In this document: in pieces, positions 1 through 8,711 of the stretch | Position numbering within the stretch: the first letter of the stretch is position 1 | Layout: every line of letters begins with the position of its first letter | Assembly: GCF_038502225.1 (NCBI RefSeq) | Contig: NC_091391.1 | Coordinates: forward strand, 5,215,719 to 5,279,718 | DNA: 64,000 bases | Source of the DNA: Cherax quadricarinatus | Taxonomy: Eukaryota > Arthropoda > Malacostraca > Decapoda > Parastacidae | Direction of reading: 5' to 3' | The notes under the pieces: generated by a model | What the model was told of the DNA's origin: nothing | Database searches by the model: none | Seen by the model: only the letters and a program-made list of their open reading frames with translations | Program-made: the position numbers and the translations under genes

Positions 1-150
1 CAGCTATCAAAACTTTGGAGTCCAGTCCCTGGACCAATTATGTACCTCTGTAATCTTTTGACTACCGCTCCAGGTAAAACTCCAGGTAAACTCCGCCCAC
101 AGGATGGGTATGGGGTGCATAATAAACATTAAACTAAAACTAACCATTTT
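1..150 (+). repeat. 3' tail of an unidentified retroelement (repeat X), copy 1
   Basis: This block matches the end of a second copy at 22527-22795 almost base for base (cagctatcaaaactttggag through ggggtgcataataaac). It ends in an A-rich AAACTA-type tail, as expected for the 3' end of a non-LTR element. No coding sequence is present. The window starts inside the element, so its length is unknown. It is interrupted at 68-95. Confidence 0.7.
68..95 (+). mobile_element. Micro-insertion of the LINE-A 3' tail inside repeat X
   Basis: Compared with the intact copy near 22740 ('gactaccg' directly followed by 'cccacagg'), this copy carries 28 extra bases made of two to three CTCCAGGTAAA units. That unit is the terminal repeat of LINE-A (compare 31186-31213). 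The extra segment is flanked by CCG on both sides, a possible 3-bp target duplication. It is read as an extremely 5'-truncated LINE-A insertion. Confidence 0.6.
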
Positions 151-460
151 CAGTTGTGAAAAAAAGTGGAAAAAGTAATGTTAAGTTTGCATACATACCA
201 GGCTTGCTGGGCAGAGCAGACACCCAGACTACAACCTGCAGAGAACATTTTACCAGTTAAGGCAGATACAGAAATAAGAATTTTTAGTAATAAAAAAAGC
301 TTCCGCACGAGCCTAGCTTCCCAAAATTTTACATTTTTATATTAACTTTAGTAGTCTAATTCTTTTTCCACTAACCTGGTTATTGAACCTTACAAGGTAT
401 CCTGCTTAAATGGGACAATCTTAACTGTTATAGTTCTTGTGCTAAAGTATATTAGATCTG
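151..460. other. AT-rich stretch without a recognised gene
   Basis: No open frame, tandem structure or known family recognised in this stretch. Confidence 0.5.
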
Positions 461-690
461 GGGAGCCCCGGTGGCTAAAGCTCTCGCTTCACACACAAAG
501 GACCCGGGTTAGATTCCCGGCGTGATTGAAACTTCGCCGCTTATCCGTACACCTGTTCTGTTCACCTAGCAGTAAATAGGTACTCAGTGGTTAGTGGACT
601 GGTGTGGGTCGCATCGTGGGAACAAGATTGAGGACCACAATGGAAGCAAGTCCATGACGCACTAACATTCTTGGATGGTTAAATGAAAGT
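461..690 (+). mobile_element. tRNA-derived SINE (family SINE-1), plus strand
   Basis: The 5' part reads as a tRNA relic: a box-A-like segment (gtggctaaagct, from 471) and a box B (ggttagattcc, 507-517), with CACAC at the anticodon-loop position, which resembles tRNA-Val(CAC). The non-tRNA body (cacctagcagtaaataggtac, then ggtgtgggtcgcatc and aagattgaggacc) is shared with the copies at 6150-6450, 27228-27612 and 40816-40970. It would be transcribed by RNA polymerase III. Confidence 0.75.
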
Positions 691-943
691 TGTAGGAAAC
701 AATCTCAAGCGATTAGCAGAAAATTCAACTGGGAACCTCACCCAACTAGATTACTGGTCTAAGAGGCAAGTTAACCATAAGTTGCCTAGGAAAAGTAACC
801 AACTGAATGAAAATTGTGAATTTAGTCTACAAATTGTAGACAGTTCGGCAAGATTTTAGACAAGCAGAAGTCCTTAGTATTGCATAGATTAAGATTCCAG
901 CAGTATTTTAAGGTTGCTCTAAAAGGTAAAGTATTAGCCAGAG

Positions 944-2426
944 TACCTGGAGTTTACCAGGGTCAACGGGGGTCAACGCCCCCGCGGCCCGGTCTGTGAC
1001 CAGGCCTCCTGGTGGATCAGAGCCTGATCAACCAGGCTGTTACTGCTGGCTGTACGCAAACCAACGTACGAGCCACATCCCGGCTGGTCAGGTACTGACT
1101 TAGGTGCTTGTCCAGTGCCAGCTTGAAGACTGCCAGGGGTCTATTGGTAATCCCCATTATGTATGCTGGGAGGCAGTTGAACAGTCTCGGGCCCCTGACA
1201 CCCCTGCTTTTCATTGGGGGGATGTTGCATCGTCTGCCAAGTCTTTTGCTTTCGTAGTGAGTGATTTTCGTGTGCAAGTTCGGTACTAGTCCCTCTAGGA
1301 TTTTCCAGGTGTATATAATCATGTATCTCTCCCTCCTGCGTTCCAGGAAATACAGGTTCAGGAACCTCAAGCGCTCCCAGTAATTGAGGTGTTTTATCTC
1401 AGTTATGCGCGCCGTGAAGGTTCTCTGTACATTTTCTAGGTCAGCAATTTCATCTGTCTTGAAAGGTGCTGTTAGCGTGCAGCAATATTCCAGCCTAGAT
1501 AGAACAAGTGACCTTGAAGAGTCATGGGCTTGGCATCCCTAGTTTTGAAGGTTCTCATCCATCCTGTCATTTTTCTAGCAGATGCGATTGATACAGTGTT
1601 ATGGTCCTTGAAGGAGAGATCCTCCGATATGATCACTCCCAGGTCTTTGACGTTTGTGTTTCGCTTTATTTTGTGGCCAGAATTTTTGTACTCTGATGAA
1701 GATTTAATTTCCTCGTGTTTGCCATATCTGAGTAACTGAAATTTCTCTTCGTTAAACTTCATATTGTTTTCTGCAGCCCACTGAAAGATTTGGTTGATGT
1801 CCGCCTGGAGCCTTGCAGTGTCTGCAATGGAAGACACTGTCGTGCAGTTTCGGGCATCATCTGCAAAGGAAGACACGGTGCTGTGGCTGACATCCTTGTC
1901 TGTCAGATACGAGGATGAGGAACAAGATGGGAGAAAGTACTGTGCCTTGTGGAACAGAGCTTTTCATCGTAGCTGCCTCGGACTTGACTCTGTTGACTAC
2001 TACTGTGTTCTGTTAGTGAGGAAGTTATAGATACATCGACTGGCTTTTCCTGTTATTCCTTTTAGCACGCATTTTGTGCGCTATTACGCCATGGTCACAC
2101 TTGTCGAAGGCTTTTGCAAAGTCTGTATATATTACATCCGCATTCTTTTTGTCTTCTAGTGCATCTAGGACCTTGTCGTAGTGATCCAATAGTTGAGACA
2201 GACAGGAGCGACCTGTTCTAAACCCATGTTGCCCTGGGTTGTGTAACCGATGGGTTTCTAGATGGGTGGTGATCTTGCTTCTTAGGACCCTTTCAAAGAT
2301 TTTTATGATATGGGATGTTAGTGCTATCGGTCTGTAGTTCTTTGCTGTTGCTTTACTGTCCCCTTTGTGGAGTGGGGCTATGTCTGTTGTTTTTAGTAAC
2401 TGTGGGACGACCCCCCGTGTCCATGC
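944..2426 (-). mobile_element. LINE-A copy C, 5'-truncated and degenerate
   Basis: Minus-strand copy of the CR1/Jockey-type LINE-A. The 3' terminus (tacctggagtttacc) lies at 944 and the truncation point near 2426 falls in the N-terminal part of the RT domain, matching 8680-10210 of copy A throughout. Broken frames remain at 1017-1370 (C-terminal region) and 1472-1876, where the catalytic FADD has become FADDAR. Several single-base indels separate the frames, so no product is expected. Confidence 0.85.
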
Positions 2427-3270
2427 ACTACACTAAACGCTAGAACCTATTCAATTTGACATCTGGATACTATAATTTATATATCCACGTATTTAGGATT
2501 CGTATGGGTACTACGTACCGTAAACTTCCCTTCATCTCTCACTATACCATTCACTTATATATCCATACCTCACCTAAGCTATCTGTGCTTGGGGATCAAC
2601 TGCAGCAACACACCTAAAGCCAATAATAACCCAACAAAAAGCTGCAGTAAGAATAATCACTAAATCCCATCCCTGGCAACACCCCCCCCCCACCCCACTC
2701 TTCATCGATCTAAACTTACGCCCTGTTCAGAACATCCACACTTACTGTGCAATCTATATCTTCAGGAACTTAAATTCCAATGTTAACCTTGACCTAAAAC
2801 ACTTTCTTGATAGTTGTGACAGGATCCACAGGCATAACACCAGACAAACATCTGACATTCCCCATGTCCGACTAAACCTTTACAAAAATTAAATATATTT
2901 CAAAGGACCTAAAATCTGGAACACCCTACCTGAAAACTCTAGAACTGCAGACACATTCATCACTTTCAAAACTACAGTTAGAAAACATCTTATCTCCCTG
3001 ATCCACCCCGACAACTAACTACATAACCACCTGGTGGTTCACAATTACACTCGCTCACCCACTGACTATAAACCCAGAAATACTAATCTTAAAATAATAA
3101 ATCCTAACTAGTCATAAGTTTGCCTATGATACTCAAATATACACACTTTGTATTGTGCCAAAACAAAAGCATTCACATTGCTAAACTCACAAATTATGAT
3201 GTAGTCACAGCCTTAATACCATAATCTGTAAGGATTTAATGTTGAGAATTAATTAAAGTCTGCCTGAAAT

Positions 3271-4582
3271 GCCTAGCCATGCTAGGTGTCCTAGTGGCCC
3301 CCTCTGTAAAGCCTAGCCATGCTAGGTGTCCTAGTGGCCCCCCCCCCTCTGTAAAGCCTAGCCATGCTAGGTGTCCTAGTGGCCCCCCCTCTGTAAAGCC
3401 TAGCCATGCTAGGTGTCCTAGTGGCCCCCCCTCTGTAAAGCCTAGCCATGCTAGGTGTCCTAGTGGCCCCCCCTCTGTAAAGCCTAGCCATGCTAAGTGT
3501 CCTAGTGGCCCCCCCTCTGTAAAGCCTAGCCATGCTAGGTGTCCTAGTGGCCCCCCCTCTGTAAAGCCTAGCCATGCTAGGTGTCCTAGTGGGCCCCCCC
3601 CTGTAAAGCCTAGCCATGCTAGGTGTCCTAGTGGCCCCCCCCTGTAAAGCCTAGCCATGCTAGGTGTCCTAGTGGCCCCCCCTCTGTAAAGCCTAGCCAT
3701 GCTAGGTGTCCTAGTGGCCCCCCCTCTGTAAAGCCTAGCCATGCGAAACACCAACGTCAAAGACCTGGGAGTGATTATGTCGGAGGATCTCACCTTCAAG
3801 GACCATAACATTGTATCAATCGCATCTGCTAGAAAAATGACAGGATGGATAATGAGAACCTTCAAAACTAGGGAGGCCAAGCCCATGATGACACTCTTCA
3901 GGTCACTTGTTCTATCTAGGCTGGAATATTGCTGCACTCTAACAGCACCTTTCAAGGCAGGTGAAATTGCCGACCTAGAAAATGTACAGAGAACTTTCAC
4001 GGCGCGCATAACGGAGATAAAACACCAATTACTGGGAGCGCTTGAGGTTCCTGAACCTGTATTCCCTGGAACGCAGGAGGGAGAGATACATGATTATATA
4101 CACCTGGAAAATCCTAGAGGGACTAGTACCGAACTTGCACACGAAAATCACTCACTACGAAAGCAAAAGACTTGGCAGACGATGCACCATCCCCCCAATG
4201 AAAAGCAGGGGTGTCACTAGCACGTTAAGAGACCATACAATAAGTGTCAGGGGCCCGAGACTGTTCAACTGCCTCCCAGCACACATAAGGGGGATTACCA
4301 ACAGACCCCTGGCAGTCTTCAAGCTGGCACTGGACAAGCACCTAAAGTCAGTTCCTGATCAGCCGGGCTGTGGCTCGTACGTTGGTTTGCGTGCAGCCAG
4401 CAGCAACAGCCTGGTTGATCAGGCGCTGATCTACCAGGAGGCCTGGTCACAGACCGGGCCGCGGGGGCGTTGACCCCCGAAACTCTCTCCAGGTAAACTC
4501 TCTCCAGGTATGCTAGGTGTCCTAGTGGCCCCCCTCTGTAAAGCCTAGCCATGCTAGGTGTCCTAGTGGCCCCCCTCTGTAA
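3271..4582 (+). repeat. 42-bp VNTR of the LINE-B 3' UTR
   Basis: About eleven units beginning gcctagccatgctaggtgtc, with a C6-C9 run and ctctgtaaa at the end, run from 3271 to 3744; two more follow at 4514-4582 after the LINE-A insertion. A single unit occurs in the LINE-B copy near 47010-47060, so the array expanded from the LINE 3' UTR. The 42-bp period keeps all frames open (14-residue repeats), which is not evidence of coding. Confidence 0.9.
3745..4509 (+). mobile_element. LINE-A copy E, 5'-truncated, inserted in the LINE-B VNTR
   Basis: Plus-strand LINE-A 3' end covering the last ~250 codons of ORF2 and the tail. ATGC precedes it (3741-3744) and follows it (4510-4513), a readable 4-bp target duplication within the VNTR unit. 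The frame starts in the RT palm/thumb (RNTNVKDLGVIMSEDL) and shifts near 4025-4040, where one frame hands over to another; the second continues to 4473. Confidence 0.85.
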
Positions 4583-4689
4583 TTAGTATTTTATAACATG
4601 TAAACCCCACATTGTAACCCTTATAGAAAATAAACTTGAATTGAAGGGTTGGGCTATTTGCCGCTTTGAAAATAGTTACAATAAACTAA

Positions 4690-4945
4690 ACTGGACGAGG
4701 TGCACAAGAGAACATGGAAGCAACTATCATTAATCACCCTTCGAAGATTAATGACAACTGGTGCAAGTTTTTAATGAAGCTGTGACGTTGAAAACTTTAG
4801 GTAGAGGGGTGTTAATGTTGCAGTTTAAAAACTGTAGTGTAAAGCACCCTTCTGGCAAGACAGTGATGGAGTGAATGATGGTGGAAGTTTTTCTTTTTCG
4901 GGCCACCCTGCCTTGGTGGGAATCGGCCGGTGTGATAATTTCACA
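4690..4945 (+). mobile_element. RTE-like LINE 3' UTR fragment, plus strand
   Basis: Ends in ctttttcgggccaccctgccttggtggga, the inverse of the 'cccaccgaggcagggtg' end seen on the minus strand at 46138, 54238 and 60777. Upstream bases (aaagcacccttctggcaagacagtgatgg) match the RTE 3' UTR near 40700. Non-coding. Confidence 0.65.
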
Positions 4946-5292
4946 TAGCTAAGGTCACTAGTTTTATCAAACTATGATTACCATAAGTATATATAAATAT
5001 TACGCCAATATTATAAGCTTAAACGTTTATTGTGTACATATTACCATGTGGGAGATATAAAATGTGCAGAACAAAGAGGAGCAAAGATTTCTGTAGCCAT
5101 GACAGGAAAGTGTCCAATGAAGTATGGTGAACGGTCAGCGTTTTGAAGGTCGAAGAGGTCAGGTTACTCGGGAAGACCTTATGACCAAAGCGTAGAGGCT
5201 ACTATAATTGTCGTCAGCAATAACTTACCAAAAGTCAGGCAGCTATTCCATGTACAGGAATGGTATATAATACAGACAAGATTAAATTAAAT
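4946..5292. other. No recognised feature
   Basis: AT-rich sequence without a supported gene or repeat identity. Confidence 0.4.
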
Positions 5293-5441
5293 ACACAAAT
5301 AACCCGCACATAAAAGAAGCTTACGATGACGTTTCGGCCCGACTTTCACCATTTACAAAGTCACAACATGACTTTGTAAATGGTACAAGTCGGGGCGAAA
5401 CGTCGTCGTAAGCTTCTCCTTTATGTGCGGGTTATTTGTGT
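5293..5441. mobile_element. Hairpin retroelement end (Penelope-like type?), family 1
   Basis: A near-perfect inverted repeat. Left arm 5293-5362 (acacaaataacccgcacat, aagcttacgatgacgtttcgg) and right arm 5370-5441 are complementary around a short loop. The sequence just 3' (cgttccagtcacggtattgtgcc, 5443-5466) recurs, amplified, at 59000-59410. The layout recalls Penelope-like element termini, but no coding sequence is present to confirm it. Confidence 0.6.
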
Positions 5442-5505
5442 ATCGTTCCAGTCACGGTATTGTGCCTTTTTTTGTTATTTAAGATTAAATTAAGGCGCAC
5501 TATAT

Positions 5506-5640
5506 CTGGGTATCTATTTTAGACTTCTCGCCATCCAGTGACTCAGTACAAATCCCAGTTCTACTGTCTTCAAATTATGTCCAAGAATCTCTATTGATAA
5601 AGCCACTGATGGCGAAACTTCTAAAACGAAGATACCCAGA
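5506..5640. repeat. Inverted repeat with a GATAAAGCC...GGCGAAAC core
   Basis: The left arm (ctgggtatct, cttctcgccatccagtg) and right arm (cactgatggcgaaactt, gatacccag) are complementary with a central spacer. The right arm carries a GCC-N-GGCGAAAC stem motif shared with the hairpin elements at 6724-7132 and 38172-38515. Confidence 0.55.
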
Positions 5641-5886
5641 TGTTTCACATGTCTATTTCAGACATGCTATTTTTTTTTTTTTTAAGCATTTAGATATTTT
5701 GGAGGCCTAACTGGATTGTACCAAGTCCTCAAATCCAACCCATTACTATCACGATATTCTTGCAGCTATTAGATTGTCAGTCAACTTAGTTACTTATTAG
5801 GGCTGAAGAATCAATTTGTAGTGTTAGGTTTTTAATAAACGGCCTAAATTCTACTAAAGTATCTTCCAGATACTTGATACCACCAT

Positions 5887-6023
5887 ACCTGGAGTTTACC
5901 TGGAGAGAGTTTCGGGGGTCAACGCCCCCGCGGCCCGGTCTGTGACCAGGCCTCCTGGTGGATCAGCGCCTGATCAACCAGGCTGTTGCTGCTGGCTGCA
6001 CGCAAACCAACGTACGAGCCACA
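5887..6023 (-). mobile_element. LINE-A short 3' fragment F
   Basis: About 137 bp of the LINE-A 3' end (tacctggagtttacctggag through ccaacgtacgagccac), matching 8680-8816. It is a severely 5'-truncated copy. Confidence 0.85.
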
Positions 6024-6149
6024 TTACCATTAAATTCCGGTACGTTCTTACTCGTAACTCATGGTAGAATTATTAGAGTATAGTAACAGGTTGGCCAACG
6101 CATTGCCTACCTAAATTAATATACAGGATTATTAGTGTGAAGGGCTAGT

Positions 6150-6450
6150 AACCCAGGAGATAAGAAGATTTCGTTCGGATTTTTAATCCCGGAGGGTTAG
6201 CCACCCAGGATAACCCAAGAAAGTCAGTGCGTCATCGAGGACTGTCTAACTTATTTCCATTGTGGTCCTTAATCTTGTCCCCCAGGATGCCACCCACACC
6301 AGTCGACTAACACCCAGGTACCTATTTGCTGCTAGGTGAACAGGACAATAGGTGTAAGGAAACGTGTCGAAATTTTTCCACCCGCCGGGAATCGAACCCG
6401 GGCCCTCCGTGTGTGAAGCGGGAGCTTTACCCACCAGACCAGCGGGCCAA
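6150..6450 (-). mobile_element. tRNA-derived SINE-1, minus strand, well preserved
   Basis: Read on the minus strand it begins with a tRNA-like head (ggcccgctggtctggtggg, box B ggttcgattcc near 6399-6389) and continues with the SINE-1 body: cacctagcagcaaataggtac, a tcgactggtgtgggtggcat block, gacaagattaaggacc, and the 3' part that recurs at 40816-40970. It is the best-preserved copy in the window. A small open frame here is incidental. Confidence 0.8.
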
Positions 6451-6723
6451 ACTGAAGTTGAAGATTTTAAAGAGAGAAGAGAAATTTTTTCCTTTCCTTT
6501 CTGAGGAATGGCAGGAAGGAAAGGAAGAAATTGGTGGGTTTTCAACGTAAAAAAAATATTTATACTAGTAAATAAAAAGGAATAAGATGCAAAAATAGTG
6601 AAAGCTGAGGAGCGGGGAGCAAACTTAGTTAAATCTGGAGGAATCTTACATGGCCTGGGTGGAAATTGTGGCAGATTGAGCAGAAAAGCTTAAGAGATAA
6701 AGGGAGTTGTTTAAGGTCAAGGA

Positions 6724-7132
6724 CACATATGCAACAGAACTTTATTCCGAAAAGTTTCGCCCACACAGTAGGCTTCTTCAGTCGAATACAGAAAGTAGGC
6801 AGGAACAGTAGAGATGTGAAGACGATGTAATCAGTCCATCACCCTTGAAGTCGTAGAATTTGAGGTTGTCAGTCCCTCAGCCTGGAGAAGTTCAGTTCCA
6901 TAGTCAGGAACTATCTGAACTTCTCCAGGCTGAGGGACTGACAACCTCAAATTCTACGACTTCAAGGGTGATGGACTGATTACATCGTCTTCACATCTCT
7001 ACTGTTCCTGCCTACTTTCTGTATTCGACTGAAGAAGCCTACTGTGTAGGCGAAGCGTTTCGGAATAAAGTTGTCTAACTGTTGCATATGCGTCTTACCT
7101 TACAACCTGTCGGTATTGTATACCATTTTGAT
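6724..7132 (+). mobile_element. Hairpin retroelement, family 2, with 15-bp target duplication
   Basis: Two long arms (about 6724-6900 and 6907-7090) are complementary over roughly 180 bp. A 15-base duplication, GTTTAAGGTCAAGGA, lies at 6709-6723 and 7133-7147. The right arm contains ctgaagaagcctac-tgt-gtaggcgaagc, a hammerhead-like CTGANGA/stem/GAAA arrangement. The 3' end carries tgtcggtattgtataccat, a small stem-loop shared with other hairpin elements. It has no coding capacity, so it would be mobilised in trans. Confidence 0.7.
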
Positions 7133-7530
7133 GTTTAAGGTCAAGGAAAGTGTGCACGTATTTAATTCCTCGTATGATTAGGTAATGTCAAGGTGCTAAA
7201 GTACTCCACCCTCACTAGTCCTTCTCCCTTCCAGCTATAATATAACTTTTAGCTTGAGATGATGAAGGGACTGTTCTTGCATTAAAATTGAAACCCCATT
7301 TGTATTTACCTAATATTCTTCGACAAGTCTGTAAATACACTTACCAAAATATTTCTTTCAAATCAACAAGTTCTTTTGCATGAACCCAGTTAATACTTGA
7401 TTTAATAAAATTCCCAATACCAGTAAAGGGGTCTTACTTACAACTACCTACATATTCTATAATCAATAATAAACCCACATATTCTTTAAACAGCGAGACA
7501 TTTCCTGTATGGAAGCCACAAGACACTTAC

Positions 7531-7645
7531 AGAGAGAGCAAGTATGATTCTCCAGAATATAATCCAAGACATGATAGCAAATCCACGTCACTCGTCCACC
7601 TCGACCAGGGGAAGACTGGGGTTGTTTGTTCCTTGGCATATTCAC
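7531..7645 (-). CDS. Candidate first coding exon of an unknown host gene
   Basis: On the minus strand an open frame starts at ATG 7645 (a second ATG at 7639 with A at -3 could be used instead) and runs 38 codons to a strong splice donor, GTAAGT, read from 7530 downward. The visible peptide is basic and glycine/proline rich at its start (MPRNKQPQSSPGRGGR), then hydrophobic and cysteine-containing. The stretch is not part of any repeat family seen in the window. I do not recognise the protein and found no second exon, so this rests on an open frame plus a donor and may be chance. Confidence 0.25.
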
Positions 7646-7749
7646 GATAGTTTAGATAATTGTGTGTATTGGCGACTGCCTTGTTACCTGGTTAATTAGT
7701 TGGTTCAAAATTGAGTTTCATGTATTTCATTTGTGGGAAATACTCTGCC

Positions 7750-8675
7750 CAACAAGCGACTTTCTGTATAGTAGTATGTCATTGATGTCAGCTATGATCT
7801 GTATACCTTGTACATGTACTTGTATACCTTGTACATGTACTTGTATACCTTGTACATGTACTTGTATACCTTGTACATGTACTTGTATACCTTGTACATG
7901 TACTTGTATACCTTGTACATGTACTTGTATACCTTGTACATGTACTTGTATACCTTGTACATGTACTGGTATATCTTGTACATGTACTTGTATACCTTGT
8001 ACATGTACTGGTATATCTTGTACATTACTTGTATACTTTGTACTTGTACTTATATACCTTGTACATGTACTTGTATACTTTGTACATGTACTTGTATACC
8101 TTGTACATGCACTTGTATACCTTGTACATGTACTTGTATACCTTGTACATGTACTTGTATACTTTGTACATGTACTTGTATACCTTGTACATGTACTTGT
8201 ATACCTTGTACATGTACTTGTATACCTTGTACATGTACTTGTATACCTTGTACATGTACTGGTATATCTTGTACATGTACTTGTATACTTTGTACTTGTA
8301 CTTGTATACCTTGTACATGTACTTGTATACTTTGTACATGTACTTGTATACCTTGTACATGCACTTGTATACTTTGTACATGTACTTGTATACCTTGTAC
8401 ATGTACTTGTATACTTTGTACATGTACTTGTATACCTTGTACATGTACTTGTATACCTTGTACATGTACTTGTATACCTTGTACATGTACTTGTATACCT
8501 TGTACATGTACTTGTATACCTTGTACATGTACTTGTATACCTTGTACATGTACTTGTATACCTTGTACATGTACTTGCATACCTTGTACATGTACTTGTA
8601 TACCTTGTACATGTACTTGCATACCATGTACATGTACTTGCATACCTTGTAGATGTACTTGCATACCTTGTACAT
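7750..8675 (+). repeat. 21-bp tandem array grown from a SINE tail
   Basis: About 40 units of tataccttgtacatgtacttg run from about 7799 to 8675. The 50 bases before the array (gactttctgtatagtag, cattgatgtcagctatg) match the non-repetitive SINE-like tail at 27548-27600, where the unit occurs once. The array is therefore an expansion of that tail. Each unit contains the palindrome GTACATGTAC. Open frames on both strands reflect the 21-bp period. Confidence 0.9.
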
Positions 8676-8711
8676 GTTTACCTGGAGTTTACCTGGAGAG
8701 AGTTCCGGGGG

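Larger units (their letters stand above)
2505..4644 (+). mobile_element. LINE-B 3' fragment, interrupted by LINE-A copy E
   Basis: Plus-strand 3' part of a second LINE family. It matches, in reverse orientation, 46925-47960: the remnant of the RT C-terminus (cttggggatcaactgcagc), then the 3' UTR, a 42-bp VNTR, and the end aattagtattttataacatg...aaataaacttgaattgaa at 4580-4644. The coding part is frameshifted. LINE-A copy E splits it inside the VNTR. Confidence 0.8.

Noticed and set aside
461..530. Functional tRNA-Val gene
   Set aside because: Box A and B are recognisable but the acceptor stem does not pair and SINE body sequence follows directly, as in the other three copies; it is a SINE head.
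3236..4009. 257-codon minus-strand frame (ARLYRGG repeats)
   Set aside because: Antisense of the LINE-B VNTR and LINE-A.
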